Positions 43,909 through 53,508 of a stretch of 64,000 nucleotides of DNA are shown in pieces. The stretch spans positions 1 through 64,000 of the forward strand of contig JACPPG010000051.1 of assembly GCA_016191115.1 (NCBI GenBank), written 5' to 3'. The DNA is from Planctomycetia bacterium. GTDB lineage: Bacteria > Planctomycetota > Planctomycetia > Pirellulales > JACPPG01. Below the pieces are notes generated by a model, which was not told the DNA's origin, made no database searches, and worked only from the letters and a program-made list of their open reading frames with translations. The translations under genes and the position numbers were made by a program. The stretch's first letter is position 1. The number at the start of each line of letters is the position of its first letter.

Positions 43909-44820
43909 ATGCGTCGACTTATGATCTCCTGCGTGCTGCTATCGGTCATCGTGCTGGCAATCTGTTCCGGTTGCGGGCAATCCGGCGCGAACCATGGCGA
44001 CATGCCAGGTTCCGAAGCGATCGTCCGGTCGGCTGACGGCGGAAGCGACAAAGAGACGGCTCGGGCCGAAGGCACAGTTGACTTGGGAGGCCAGGCCGCC
44101 GCGACCAACGCCGCCGGACTCAATCGCAAGATCATCTATTCGGCCAAAGTCGACCTGATGGTTGAGGACTTCACCGGCGTGCCGGACGAAGTGGTTGCGC
44201 TGGTCAAGAGATTCGACGCCTACGTCGCCGACTCGAACTTGTCGGGCTCATCGGGCACCAGCCGACATGGGCGATGGAAAGTTCGCGTTCCGGTCGCCCG
44301 GTTCGACGCGTTCGTCGACGCCGCTAAAGGCCTTGGCGAGTTGCGAAGCGCCAGCACCGAGTCGAAAGACGTCAGCGAGGAGTATTTCGACGTCGACGCT
44401 CGCATCCGCAACAAGACCAAGGAAGAAGAGCGGCTGCTCCAATTGCTGGAGGATCGGCCCGGCAAGCTCGGGGACGTGATCACGCTGGAACGCGAGCTGT
44501 CGCGGGTCCGCGAAGAGATCGAGCGCATGCAAGGGCGTTTGCGCGTGCTTACGGACCTTACGTCGCTCACGACCGTGGACATTACGATTCGTGAGATTCG
44601 CGGCTACGAGCCGCCCGCTGCGCCCACGTTCGCCACGCGCGTGCGCCGCGCGTTTGCCTCGTCCGTCGCGGGCGTGCGGACATCCGGCGAGGAAACCACG
44701 ATCGCGGCTGTGGCGCTGTTTCCCTGGCTGACCGTCGTCGCGGCGCTCCTGGCAATTTCCTACCCGGTCGTGCGGGCAATCTACCGACGGTCGCGGTCGG
44801 CTGCCAAAAGGCCGTCTTGA
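43909..44820 (+). CDS. DUF4349 membrane-anchored lipoprotein-like protein
   Basis: 303 residues from the ATG at 43909, which follows GGGGGGAGGA at optimal spacing. The N-terminus is a lipoprotein-like signal (LLSVIVLAICSGCG). A DUF4349 domain spans residues about 75-260: RKIIYSAKVDLMVEDF, RHGRWKVRVPVARFDAFVDA, DVSEEYFDVDARIRNKTKEE and a coiled coil (LERELSRVREEIERMQGRL). A C-terminal membrane helix (LFPWLTVVAALLAISYPVV) and basic tail end it. Extracytoplasmic; its function is not established in any family member I know. Confidence 0.85.
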   Translation: MRRLMISCVLLSVIVLAICSGCGQSGANHGDMPGSEAIVRSADGGSDKETARAEGTVDLGGQAAATNAAGLNRKIIYSAKVDLMVEDFTGVPDEVVALVKRFDAYVADSNLSGSSGTSRHGRWKVRVPVARFDAFVDAAKGLGELRSASTESKDVSEEYFDVDARIRNKTKEEERLLQLLEDRPGKLGDVITLERELSRVREEIERMQGRLRVLTDLTSLTTVDITIREIRGYEPPAAPTFATRVRRAFASSVAGVRTSGEETTIAAVALFPWLTVVAALLAISYPVVRAIYRRSRSAAKRPS

Positions 44821-44866
44821 GTCGGTCTTCGCTGGATTCTTCCTGCGAACCGCGCGCTCGGCGCGC

Positions 44867-44910
44867 AAAAAAAGGTCATGGTAACTCGATCCGTCGACTT
44901 ACCATGACCT
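44867..44910 (-). terminator. Second minus-strand rho-independent terminator
   Basis: A perfect 12-bp stem, AGGTCATGGTAA (44873-44884) with TTACCATGACCT (44899-44910), reads on the minus strand into seven T residues (A-tract 44867-44873). The nearest minus-strand gene ends 320 bases away and already has its own terminator at 45073-45108, so this one may end a separate short transcript. Confidence 0.75.
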
Positions 44911-45072
44911 CTATCCTGAAACGGAGCGGGCCCCAAGGGACCGCCCCGCCCTCCCGGCAACGATTGTATTGCAGGTATCGGCCGTCCCGCGGTTTCGGCT
45001 GGAGACGATTCTTGCACGCCCATCGATCCCGCCGTGCGCGCCATGCGTCGCACTGCCGGTCGCGCAAGCAGG

Positions 45073-45108
45073 GAAAGAAAAACGGGCGAGCCGGTCAGGG
45101 CACGCCCG
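45073..45108 (-). terminator. Rho-independent terminator of the Cys-rich protein gene
   Basis: CGGGCG (45083-45088) pairs with CGCCCG (45103-45108); on the minus strand the stem is followed by a T-rich tract (GTTTTTCTTTC). It is 125 bases after the stop codon at 45234. The 413 bases from 44821 to 45233 contain this, the second terminator and no protein gene. Confidence 0.65.
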
Positions 45109-45233
45109 CTTGCGCTACTCGACCTGGGCGATTTGTGCGCCTTCCCAGTCTCCCCACTGGTCTGCGCCGAACCGCTCCGGACGAGTGCGACCGAAGGTTT
45201 TTTGCAGGCAACTGGAAAGGCCGAGCAGCTCTC

Positions 45234-45989
45234 CTAGAACGCGCGTTCGAGCGTAGGGCTCGGCGGCTCCTCGATCGAGGGTCCGACCGGCTCCGCCGGT
45301 TCCTCGAACGTTCTCGGCGACGCCGGCTCGTCCGTCACGTCGGACTCGTACGCGCCGTCGACCGCAACGTCGCCGTCCCAGGCGTCGGCAGTAGTGCCCA
45401 AACAGCAAGCGGGCGCGGCAGGCAGGCATGTCCAGCCGCAGCAGGCCATCGCCCGACACAGCCGCCGCATGTAGCGGCGGTAGGCACACGGGCGGACGCA
45501 AGGCGGCGGGCAAGCCGGCGCACACGCCGCAGGCTCGCACGCCGCGAGGCAGCCAGCCCCACAGGCCCAACGAGCGCGCAAGCGCCAGCCGCACGGTCGA
45601 GGGCCAAAGCACCCAATGCCGTAGGGCAAGTCGGCCGGGCCGCTAAAGCAGCCGTAGCCGCCAGGAAGCCCAAGCCCCACGGGCGCGTAGCCGTAGTCGT
45701 TGAAGCCCGCGTACGCGGCCGGCAAATACGCGGCGTACCCGTACAGCGGATATCCACCGTAATTGTAGCCACCGAAACCGAAGCCGACCGGGTTAGCGCC
45801 GTATCCACCGCCGGCGTAGGCCATCGTTCCGCCTGGATCGACCGGCGGGTAGTTGGCGTCAGCCGCAAGGGCGGCTCGGCGCATGCGGTGCAAGGCCTTC
45901 GCATCCTCGGCCAGCGCCAGCCCAAGGAATGCCGCCAATGTGCCACAGATTACCCATCGGCTGCTTACCCGATGCCAAAAACGCGACAT
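45234..45989 (-). CDS. Secreted Gly/Tyr-rich and Cys-rich protein
   Basis: 251 residues from the ATG at 45989 (MSRFWHRVSSRW), giving a signal peptide ending near ALA; the frame is open 29 codons further. The first half is Gly/Tyr/Ala-rich with GGYGANPVGFGFGGYNYGGY. The middle has some 20 cysteines with Pro and Ala (GCLAACEPAACAPACPPPCV, MACCGWTCLPAAPACCLG). The tail is acidic (DVTDEPASPRTFEEPAEPVG). Such composition suggests a cross-linked surface or wall-associated structural protein; planctomycete envelopes are known to contain Cys-rich proteins. No domain is recognised. Confidence 0.65.
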   Translation of the reverse strand: MSRFWHRVSSRWVICGTLAAFLGLALAEDAKALHRMRRAALAADANYPPVDPGGTMAYAGGGYGANPVGFGFGGYNYGGYPLYGYAAYLPAAYAGFNDYGYAPVGLGLPGGYGCFSGPADLPYGIGCFGPRPCGWRLRARWACGAGCLAACEPAACAPACPPPCVRPCAYRRYMRRLCRAMACCGWTCLPAAPACCLGTTADAWDGDVAVDGAYESDVTDEPASPRTFEEPAEPVGPSIEEPPSPTLERAF

Positions 45990-46343
45990 GCTCTGTCTCC
46001 CTCGCGATTGGCCCCAAGGGTTACGCGGCGCACGTCGCCCATTCGGGCCCTGGCGGAGTGGAAACATGATCCACATGGCTCGCGGGTTGGCTACCGCGGC
46101 GGCCGCTTTTGGGCGACGTGCATCCTGGGAAACATGGCTCGCGGATGCCGGTAGAGCAAACGCAACCGTTTATTTTTCGCCATCTTTCCAGATTTGACAT
46201 CCGCGCCGGGATGCGGCTTTACGCGCCTATCCCCCGGCTGAGATACGACTTGCTGCTAGAATAACGGCCGCGGCTCCGCATGGTGTGTTTTCACCACGCG
46301 GGCACTTGCGCTGATTGTGCCGAATGTGAGGTTCGTGAACCCC
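45990..46343. other. Gene-free spacer
   Basis: 354 bases between two divergent genes. AT-richer stretch around 46160-46190 (reading AAAAATAAACGG on the minus strand) may contain the promoter of the Cys-rich protein gene. No other structure seen. Confidence 0.4.
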
Positions 46344-47246
46344 ATGCCGATCGCGACGATCGAAGCAACCTCGATTGATGCCCTGACCCTGGCGATCCCC
46401 GCTGTCGCGATCGCCGGGGTCCTTGCCATCGCCTGGCCGCGCGTCCGTGGCACCACGCTCGTTGGTCCGTGGTGCTGGGCTGTTGCGTCGCTTGTCGCCG
46501 TCGCGGGAGTCGACGCCCTCCTGCCCGAGACCGCGCGGGCAGCAGCGAATCCCGGGCTCAATCCGGCCCGCTACATCGCAGCCGTGTCGACCTTTTGCCC
46601 CGTCATGGCCATCCTGGGGGCCAAGCGTCCACAGGATCGTGCCTGGCAGTTTGTTGTGCTGACCATGCTCGTGGTCTTGGCGTTGCCTGGGCTCGAGGCG
46701 TTATTGTTCGGAACGGGTCGTGCGATTGCGCCCCACGCCGCACGCCGCTGGTTCTTGGCCGCCCTGGTGTTCGTCGGCTGGTTGAACTATCTGCCGACGC
46801 GACGGTGGCTGTCGAGCTGCTTGTACGCCGCTGCGCAACTGATGCTACTGGCCGAGCAATTGCCCGTGCCGTTCTCGATCGACCCCGCGGTTGCCGTGCG
46901 CGGCGCGCTGGCGCTCGCGGCGCTTGCAGCGCTATGGGCTCTGATCGCCGGCTGGCTCCGCCGGCCGGCGGATGATCCGTTTGACCGGCTGTGGCGCGAT
47001 TTCCGCAACTCCTTCGGCGCCTTGTGGGCCTTCCGCGTGCAAGATCGAGTGCGCGCCGCGGCGGGGGCGACGGCCGCGCTCGGCTGGAGCCACTTCTTAC
47101 CCGCGCCATCCGATGCCGACGGGGCGTCGAAGCCATCGATAGACGAACGGCAGGCCGCCGAGCAGACGTTCTTGTCGCTCCTGCGACGGTTTGTCTCGCA
47201 GGAGTGGATCGACGCGCGTTGGGTCGCCCCGTCGACACAGACATGA
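46344..47246 (+). CDS. Multi-pass membrane protein of unknown function
   Basis: 300 residues from the ATG at 46344 (MPIATIEATSIDAL); a GTG at 46317 would add nine. Six to eight hydrophobic segments, including LTLAIPAVAIAGVLAIAWP, WQFVVLTMLVVLALPGLEAL and a closing ALALAALAALWALIAGWL, are followed by a cytoplasmic tail with DPFDRLWRDFRNSFGALWAF and an Asp/Glu-rich end. I do not recognise the family. Convergent with the lipoprotein gene; two inverted small repeats lie between them. Confidence 0.6.
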   Translation: MPIATIEATSIDALTLAIPAVAIAGVLAIAWPRVRGTTLVGPWCWAVASLVAVAGVDALLPETARAAANPGLNPARYIAAVSTFCPVMAILGAKRPQDRAWQFVVLTMLVVLALPGLEALLFGTGRAIAPHAARRWFLAALVFVGWLNYLPTRRWLSSCLYAAAQLMLLAEQLPVPFSIDPAVAVRGALALAALAALWALIAGWLRRPADDPFDRLWRDFRNSFGALWAFRVQDRVRAAAGATAALGWSHFLPAPSDADGASKPSIDERQAAEQTFLSLLRRFVSQEWIDARWVAPSTQT

Positions 47247-47287
47247 TGCGCGTCGCCTCGCGCGAAGAAAAGCGATCCGGCCGATTA

Positions 47288-47394
47288 GCGAGCCGCCGCG
47301 TTCATCCCGGCGGTCCTTCCGCCATTGCCACAATCGGTGTGCGAAGCGTCGGGTGCCGTAGAGAGGACCTCCGGGATAAACTCCGGAGGCTCGC
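47288..47394 (+). repeat. Pair of CCGCCGGGATAAA-type palindromic repeats, inverted
   Basis: CGAGCCGCCGCGTTCATCCC (from 47289) is the reverse-oriented relative of AGGACCTCCGGGATAAACTC at 47364-47383, which itself is a hairpin (CCTCCGG/CCGGAGG). A third copy, with a perfect CCGCCGGG/CCCGGCGG stem, is at 62649-62678. The pair lies between two convergent genes and can form one large or two small hairpins. Confidence 0.65.
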
Positions 47395-47430
47395 AATGCG
47401 AGAGAGCGTCGCACACGCCGCCAGGCGCGC

Positions 47431-48687
47431 TTATCGCGGCGCCGCGGGCACGGAGACGTCGGGCGGCGTCACCACATTCAGCGAGCTGGACGCCGTCGAG
47501 TTGCCGTAACGATCGTCAGACGGCGCCGCCTTCGTGGCCGGCGTGGCTGGAGAGGCAGTCACCTCGGTCGGTACAGTGGCGGGAATGGCGGTCGCTGCCG
47601 GGGAGGGCGAGCCCGACGCGGGCGCGTCATAGCTGGCCGGGCGCACGCCCGAGCCAGTCGCTCCATAGCCACCAGGGACGCTGCCACCGGGCGTCGCGGG
47701 CACGTAATCTCTCGTGCCGCCCGGGCGATAGGGTTCAGTCGAAGCCGGCGCGGTCGTCGAAGGATAGCTCGACGGTGGGTACGCAGTTCCTCCGGTGGCG
47801 GCAGGCGGTGCCCCGGTGACGCCGCTTCCGTAGCTTCCTGCGCTAGCGCCGCCATAGCGGTCATCGCCCGGCGCGCTGGCAGCCGGAGGCGGCGCGCTAT
47901 TCGGATAGGTCGACGCGGTCGGCGCCGACGTGTCGTACCGCGAGTAGCGGCTATCGGCGGTTCGTAGCGCCGGGTCGCTTGCCGGCGCGCCCGGATCGGA
48001 TGCAGGCGCGCCCGGCTGGGCATACGCCCCGGCTGCATCAGGATAGGACGCGGCCGGTGGCGCGGAGGCGTAGGCGCTGGCTGCCCCCGATCCACCGTAC
48101 GCCGAGGGCGTCGTGCCATACCCGCCGGTACCATAGGAACCGGCCGGAGTGCCGTAGCTGCCCGCGCTGGCGGTGGCTGCTGGGTTGCCGTAGGGACCCT
48201 CTTGCGGTGCGACGGCGCTCCCGGCCGTCGGATACGCCGTTGCCGGATAAGCTCCGGCCGCGGACGGGTAAGTGTTCGCGCCATATTGTGGCGCCGCGCC
48301 AGCGCCGTAGGCCGGCGCCGCGCCGGTGCCGTACGTCGATGCCGTGCCGTAGGCCGGCATCGTGCCGTGCGCGGTTGCCGCTTGCGGGCCATAGGCGCCG
48401 GCGGCGGCCGAGGCCGCCTCGGGATACATGCCGCCGTAGCTCGGTTGCGGCGTGGTGGCGTAGTTGTTGCCCACGTTGTACGGCTGGGTGCCGCTTGAGG
48501 GGAGCTGCACGTTAGGCGAGGCCTGGCTCTGATATTCCGGCGGCGCCTGCCCGCCGCCCGGATAGGCCTGCGACATGCCTGCCTGTGAGCTCTTCCTGGC
48601 CCAGGGCCAGTTGACGCCACTTTGGCAACCGGTCATCGCCACGATCAAGAGGCCGACGGTCGTTGCCCGCACAGCATGAGAGTGCAT
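47431..48687 (-). CDS. Low-complexity Pro/Gly/Tyr/Ser/Ala-rich lipoprotein
   Basis: 418 residues from the ATG at 48687; the lipobox is VAMTGC at about residues 16-21, so it should be lipid-anchored. The whole mature part is low complexity with recurring YG, AYG and SYG units (APAYGAGAAPQYGANTYPSA, TAGSYGTPAGSYGTGGYG) and proline-rich spacers, without any globular domain. It may be a flexible surface filament or an adhesive layer protein. The coding DNA is consequently quasi-repetitive. No function can be named. Confidence 0.65.
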   Translation of the reverse strand: MHSHAVRATTVGLLIVAMTGCQSGVNWPWARKSSQAGMSQAYPGGGQAPPEYQSQASPNVQLPSSGTQPYNVGNNYATTPQPSYGGMYPEAASAAAGAYGPQAATAHGTMPAYGTASTYGTGAAPAYGAGAAPQYGANTYPSAAGAYPATAYPTAGSAVAPQEGPYGNPAATASAGSYGTPAGSYGTGGYGTTPSAYGGSGAASAYASAPPAASYPDAAGAYAQPGAPASDPGAPASDPALRTADSRYSRYDTSAPTASTYPNSAPPPAASAPGDDRYGGASAGSYGSGVTGAPPAATGGTAYPPSSYPSTTAPASTEPYRPGGTRDYVPATPGGSVPGGYGATGSGVRPASYDAPASGSPSPAATAIPATVPTEVTASPATPATKAAPSDDRYGNSTASSSLNVVTPPDVSVPAAPR

Positions 48688-49074
48688 TATTTGCTCGCCC
48701 TGTGTTGGACCAATGGCAGGGAGACAAGTTCGCCGGCGCGACTGTCCCGACGTCACCGCGTGGGCGCACTTGGCTTCCCTGGGAAGTTGACGAGATGTGA
48801 GCCGCGCGGCCGATTCGGGCGAACGCCCACTCGGCCGTCGTCATGAGACATGTATCGGAGCCGCGCGACGATCCACTCGATAAAAATGGGAAGGTTCGCC
48901 CATTCGACAAGGGAAACGCCACCGGCGCGGGCGCGGATTATAGAGGCCCCCCTGCGCCGGTCAACAGCAGAATCGGGGCACCGACGGCGATAGCAGCCGC
49001 CGCTGGCGCCACGCGCGCCAGCAGCGCTGGTCCACGGGCTATCGACGAGTCGCGAATCGCCAGCTTGCGTTGGG
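48688..49074. other. Gene-free spacer with a 3' hairpin
   Basis: 387 bases between two minus-strand genes. CTGGCGC (49003-49009) and GCGCCAG (49015-49021) form a perfect 7-bp stem about 55 bases after the superoxide dismutase stop, possibly part of its 3' end; there is no T-tract. Nothing else seen. Confidence 0.4.
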
Positions 49075-49686
49075 CTACCGTTTGGCAGCGGCGAACCGCT
49101 CGGCGACCGCCGGCCAGTTGATCACGTTCCAGAAGGCGGCCACGTAGTCCGGCCGCCGGTTCTGGTACTTCAGATAGTACGCGTGCTCCCACACGTCGAG
49201 TCCCAGCACGGGCGTATTGCCGTGCATCAAGGGGCTGTCCTGATTGGGAGTGCTCTCGACCACCAGCTTCTTGTTCTTGTCGAGGCTGAGCCAGGCCCAG
49301 CCGCTGCCGAAACGCGTGGCGGCCGCCTTGGCGAAAGCTTCCTTGAACGCGTCAAAGCCCCCGAGGTCCTGCTTGATCGCATCGGCCAGCGGGCCCGACG
49401 GCTGGCCGCCCGCCTTCGGTCCCATGATCGTCCAGAACAGGGAATGATTGGCGTGGCCGCCGCCGTTGTTGCGGACCGGCGTGCGAATGTTCTCCGGCAC
49501 CTTTTCGATCGCCGCGACCAGCGACTCGATGGGTTGATTCCCCAAGTCGGTCCCCGCGATGGCATTGTTGAGATTCGTCACGTAAGCGGCGTGGTGCTTG
49601 TCGTGGTGAATCTGCATGGTCAGCGCGTCGATGTGTGGCTCCAAGGCGTCGAAAGCATAGGGTAGATCGGGAACGGAATAAGCCAT
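49075..49686 (-). CDS. sodA: Superoxide dismutase (Fe/Mn type)
   Basis: 203 residues from the ATG at 49686, preceded by CGGAGGAG. It converts superoxide to oxygen and hydrogen peroxide. The metal ligands are H27 ([11 protein letters not shown]), H81 ([10 protein letters not shown]), D164 and H168 ([21 protein letters not shown]). The [11 protein letters not shown] and [11 protein letters not shown] segments favour the manganese or cambialistic branch over the iron type. No signal peptide, so it is cytoplasmic. A good promoter lies upstream. Confidence 0.94.
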   Translation of the reverse strand: MAYSVPDLPYAFDALEPHIDALTMQIHHDKHHAAYVTNLNNAIAGTDLGNQPIESLVAAIEKVPENIRTPVRNNGGGHANHSLFWTIMGPKAGGQPSGPLADAIKQDLGGFDAFKEAFAKAAATRFGSGWAWLSLDKNKKLVVESTPNQDSPLMHGNTPVLGLDVWEHAYYLKYQNRRPDYVAAFWNVINWPAVAERFAAAKR

Positions 49687-49743
49687 GGTGGAGCTCCTCC
49701 GAAAATCAAGCGGTTGCGGGCAATCGTGGTGGCGCGTGCGCGC

Positions 49744-49772
49744 AGCATACCCGATCGCGCGCAGTCTGGCAA
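49744..49772 (-). promoter_or_regulatory. Probable sigma-70 promoter of the superoxide dismutase gene
   Basis: On the minus strand TTGCCA (49767-49772) and TATGCT (49744-49749) are separated by 17 bases, about 60 bases before the start codon. Confidence 0.6.
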
Positions 49773-49933
49773 CGAGCGGAATCCGACCGTGTGTGCCGCG
49801 GTTCGATCGACAAAGGCAAGCCGTGCCGCGCTCTCGAAACGGGCAGCCTGTCACCTGGGGCGTCGATCGCCGATTCGCGCGGCTTCGGGCGAAGCAGTGG
49901 CACACGCGCCGTCCACGACGAGATGGCCGTGAG

Positions 49934-52222
49934 CTACTTCTTTGCCCACCACGGCGCGAAGAGGTGCTTGGCGCGCTCGAGCACGCTGGTCTCCGGTCCG
50001 TCCACCGGCTCGATGGCCATCAGGTAGGCCCGCAGGCTGATCAGCAACTGCCGCGCGCGTTCGGCAGCCAGCTTCTGGCGTCGATCGCGCGCGCTGGCCG
50101 TGCGCACGGCCACCTTGATCAGGGTCCGTATGAAGCGGTGGGCGCGGACGCCGTCCGGACCCTCGTGCCAGGCGCGCTGCTCGCTATACTCCAGCTCCAT
50201 CGTGAAGTGGCTGGGCCGCTGGGCGTCGTGCAAAAAGGGGCGCGCGGGCGGGCCGCAGGTGATCGCCAGCGCCACGCGGTTGCCGGACAGCGAAGCGACG
50301 TGCGCGTGATGGTCGGCGATGAACCCGCGAAGCTTTTCCACGCTTACCGACAAAGGCACGCCGCTGGCCAGTCGCTGCTCGACGAGCACGTCGCCCGCGG
50401 CGGGTCGGCGGCGGGGCCACTTAAGCGGCTGGTCCGCCGTCTCGTTGCCGCTCCCCAACTGCACGACCTTGTTGCGCCCCTCCTCCTTCGCCGTCAGCAG
50501 CGCGCGGTCGGCCCGGCGAAGCATCGTGTCGGGCGTGTCGCCCGGCTGGATCTCCGTGACGCCGAAACTGGCCGTCACCATCTTGCCCGATAGCTCGTCG
50601 TGCGGGGTTCGGCCAAATGCGCTGCGGAGCTGCTCGGCGCGACGGGCGACCGTGCCGCTATCGCAATCGGCGCACAGCATGACGAATTCCTCGCCGCCGT
50701 ACCGCGCCACCAGGTCGCCGGCCCGGCAGGAGCCCTTCAAGAGCGCCGCGAAGCTGCGGATCACCTCGTCTCCGGCCTGGTGTCCAAAGTTGTCGTTGAC
50801 TTCCTTGAAGAAGTCGATGTCGGACATGATGAGACTGCACGGGCGCTTTTTCTCGGCATGGGCCGTCACGAAGACGTCGAGCAACCGGTCGAATTCCGAC
50901 CGGTTCGCCAGTTGCGTGAGCGGGTCGCGGGTGGCCATCTCGTGCAGATTCTGGCACCGCTCCTGCAAGGTCGTCTCTTGCGACGCATCGTGCAGCACCA
51001 GCGCCAAACCCTGCACCGTGCCATCCTCGGAGTGCACCGGCATCGCGTGCGCGTCGATCGCCAGCACCCGCCCCTCGCGACCGCGCACGTTTAGCCGCCG
51101 CATCCACGGCGTGCCCGTGCGGATGCTGTAGGCGACGGGGCACTGCTCGTCTCGGATGACGCATCCATGCTCGTCGCGCACCCGGAGCAGACTCGGCAGC
51201 CACAACCGGTGGTACACGCTTTCGCCCGATACGCCGGTCAATCGCTCGGCAGCCGGATTCCAGCGGAGGATTCGCAGCGCGGCATCGACAAAGATCACCG
51301 CGTCGTCCATGTTCTCGATCAATCGCTGCTGGAAGAGCGACTCGGCGAAAAGCTGCGGCGGCGCGGCCGCTCGGGAGTTCAAGCCCCAGGCCGCGTTCGC
51401 GGCCGACGGGTCGAGGATTTGCAGCCAGCGCCGCGGCACCAGCTCGATCAGCTTCCGCTCGTCGCATTCGTGCAATTCGCTGAACGATTTCACCAACGTT
51501 CGATCGAATTGCCGCCCGCCGTAGCTAAATAGCTCGTGCAGGGCGCGCTCGCGCGGCCGGGCCGGCCGGTACACGTGGTCGGTGGTCATGGCGTCGTAGG
51601 CGTCCACGATCGACAGCATCCGGGCGCCCAGCGGGATTTCCTCTCCCGCGGCCGACAGCCCTTCCTTGGTGCCGTCGAACCAGGCCCGCGCGTGCATCAC
51701 GATTTCCTGCACGCCCTGACTGGCGCAGCAGCCGCGGAGGATTTCCAAGCCCATGAGCCAGTGGCCGTCCATCACCGCGGTTTCTTGCCGCGACAGAGGG
51801 CAAGGCTTGGCAAGTATCTGGTCCGGCACGCCGATCTTGCCGATGTCGTGCAACAGCGCGGCCACTTCGATCTCGTCGCGCCGCTCCTGCGGCAGCCCGA
51901 GCCGATGCGCCCACACCGAGCAGTTCAACGCCACGCGCAAGCAGTGCCTGGCCGTCGGCTCGTGCTTCCATTTGAGCGCAGCGTACAGGCTGCTGGCGAT
52001 GCCCAGCCGCACCTGGATCAGATTGTTCTCCTGGGTCGTGCTGAGCTTGAGCGACGATCCTCGCCCGAAGTGCGGCGGATCGTCCAGATCGGCCAGTAAA
52101 TCGGTCAGCTCGGCCACGCGCTCTTCGGGCGCGACGACGTCGCTCGACGGAGGTTGGTGCAAGTCGTTGCGCGGGGCTTCTTGCACCTCGCTAGTGGGAC
52201 TCGCGGAAAGAGATGGGTCCAT
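49934..52222 (-). CDS. HD-GYP-like/PAS/GGDEF signalling protein
   Basis: 762 residues from the ATG at 52222. An HD domain of HD-GYP type comes first (H93 region [13 protein letters not shown] at 125-126 in [15 protein letters not shown]), but the second half is altered: the HHE motif reads HAR (177-179) and GYP is replaced by GLS. A PAS domain (about 300-420: [20 protein letters not shown]) and a GGDEF domain with intact GGEEF at about residue 507 and [15 protein letters not shown] follow. The last 150 residues are an unassigned alpha/beta region. It should make cyclic di-GMP; degradation by the altered HD-GYP is doubtful. No membrane segment. Confidence 0.87.
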   Translation of the reverse strand: MDPSLSASPTSEVQEAPRNDLHQPPSSDVVAPEERVAELTDLLADLDDPPHFGRGSSLKLSTTQENNLIQVRLGIASSLYAALKWKHEPTARHCLRVALNCSVWAHRLGLPQERRDEIEVAALLHDIGKIGVPDQILAKPCPLSRQETAVMDGHWLMGLEILRGCCASQGVQEIVMHARAWFDGTKEGLSAAGEEIPLGARMLSIVDAYDAMTTDHVYRPARPRERALHELFSYGGRQFDRTLVKSFSELHECDERKLIELVPRRWLQILDPSAANAAWGLNSRAAAPPQLFAESLFQQRLIENMDDAVIFVDAALRILRWNPAAERLTGVSGESVYHRLWLPSLLRVRDEHGCVIRDEQCPVAYSIRTGTPWMRRLNVRGREGRVLAIDAHAMPVHSEDGTVQGLALVLHDASQETTLQERCQNLHEMATRDPLTQLANRSEFDRLLDVFVTAHAEKKRPCSLIMSDIDFFKEVNDNFGHQAGDEVIRSFAALLKGSCRAGDLVARYGGEEFVMLCADCDSGTVARRAEQLRSAFGRTPHDELSGKMVTASFGVTEIQPGDTPDTMLRRADRALLTAKEEGRNKVVQLGSGNETADQPLKWPRRRPAAGDVLVEQRLASGVPLSVSVEKLRGFIADHHAHVASLSGNRVALAITCGPPARPFLHDAQRPSHFTMELEYSEQRAWHEGPDGVRAHRFIRTLIKVAVRTASARDRRQKLAAERARQLLISLRAYLMAIEPVDGPETSVLERAKHLFAPWWAKK

Positions 52223-52448
52223 CAAGTGTGTCCAGGGTGCAACATCAAGGAAGCATAGAGAAGACTGCCGCGACGACGCGTTCGCCCCGCCGCGCATGCG
52301 GCCGGCGCTGCTGGCAGAGAACCTCTTGGAACCCTAGGTCACGTCCGCCTAACCGTCAAAAGCCGCGAGCCTTCGCCAATTAAGATGGGCCCGCCGCTCG
52401 CCTCAAGAAATCGATTGGCGCGATTGCGCCGGCTTTTGGGCGGTTGGG

Positions 52449-52463
52449 CTAGGGTGCTCTGCG
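52449..52463 (+). repeat. Partial GTAGGGTGCTC repeat
   Basis: CTAGGGTGCTCTGCG matches the first 15 bases of the repeat at 58167-58187. It lies in the 300-base gene-free stretch 52223-52522, which otherwise shows nothing. Confidence 0.45.
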
Positions 52464-52522
52464 CATTCCAATGGAGGACACTGGCGGCTCGACAGAGGGG
52501 TCACGCCATCCCAACGCCACGG

Positions 52523-53248
52523 TCATTCCGCCGCCTGAGTTCGCTCGTTGGCCAGCAAAGCGCTTTTCCAGTCGACGCATCGCGGCAGGTGGAATGAGAA
52601 GCACGTCGCTTGGGCTGGCGCGCTCGGCACGGCGGCGTGCCGGCGACGAAAGAAACGTAAAAGCAGCGTGTAAAGCCCGCCGCGCCATCGCGAGCTTGCC
52701 ACGGCTCGTTGTTGAAACGCATCGACGAATCGGCCCGCGCTGTCGGCGAACCGCGGAGGCGCCGGCGGTCGACAGGCCACCAGGTACAGGCTGGCCGGAA
52801 AGTCGGCGTCTCCCTGCCACCCAACGACCGCGCCATCCAGCCCCGCAACCAATCGTTCGAGCCCCAGCGGCGTCAGCACGCGAGAGAGGCCGGCCTGCGG
52901 CCGCGCGCCGGCCGTATCGACGGTCATTAGCGCCATACCCCCCGGCGCCAACGCCGCTAGAGCAACGTCCAACACCCCCGAGGCCTCGTCCAACCGCCGC
53001 ACGAGGTCCAGGCAGATGACAGCTCCGAACGACTCGGCGGCGAGCGGCACGTGCGGCAGGTCGATTTCCTCGTCAGCAAGCGCCGCCGCGGGAAGCTGGC
53101 ACCGCACCAGCGTTTCGCAAGCGAGCAACCGCCTGAGTGCTAACGCTGCCTCGCCGTCCGCATCCGGCCCTGTCAACCAGGCGGTCGGTCCCTCGAGCTG
53201 GAGTGTCTGGACGGCGGCGGCAAGAAATCGCCCAACACAATCGCGCAT
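52523..53248 (-). CDS. SAM-dependent methyltransferase-like protein
   Basis: 241 residues. The order of a class I methyltransferase is visible though degenerate: a first strand region PTAWLTGPDADGEAALALRR, an acidic position in LADEEIDLPHVPL, strand 4 SFGAVICLDLVRRLDE and the post-motif LAALAPGGMALMTVDT. The glycine-rich motif I (normally GxGxG) is weak, so cofactor binding is uncertain. The C-terminal 60 residues are basic with FFRRRHAAVP. Substrate unknown. It has only weak family evidence and could be an inactive relative. Confidence 0.6.
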   Translation of the reverse strand: MRDCVGRFLAAAVQTLQLEGPTAWLTGPDADGEAALALRRLLACETLVRCQLPAAALADEEIDLPHVPLAAESFGAVICLDLVRRLDEASGVLDVALAALAPGGMALMTVDTAGARPQAGLSRVLTPLGLERLVAGLDGAVVGWQGDADFPASLYLVACRPPAPPRFADSAGRFVDAFQQRAVASSRWRGGLYTLLLRFFRRRHAAVPSAPAQATCFSFHLPRCVDWKSALLANERTQAAE

Positions 53249-53508
53249 ACGACCTTCCTTTGGCGGGCGGCCCGGGCGGCAAGGTATCGCCAGGATCGGC
53301 CGAGGGTCAATGCGGAACCGATTGCCAGCAGTGCTAGCAAAAGCATGAAAGTAGAGAGCGACAGCCCGGCGCGCCGAAAGTCACAACAGACCCGCAAAGG
53401 CGCGCGCCGGGCGGTCTCCCCGCGCCCGCTGCCCCCCGAGTCCTGCCGCAAGATCCGCCTTCGGGCGGCCCCGCGTCTCCTCCGCTTGCCCCTCGCCCGC
53501 GAACGCTC

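Noticed and set aside
47431..48687. Tandem repeat or CRISPR-like array
   Set aside because: The periodicity comes from YG/AYG codons in a low-complexity lipoprotein; units are irregular and lack spacers.
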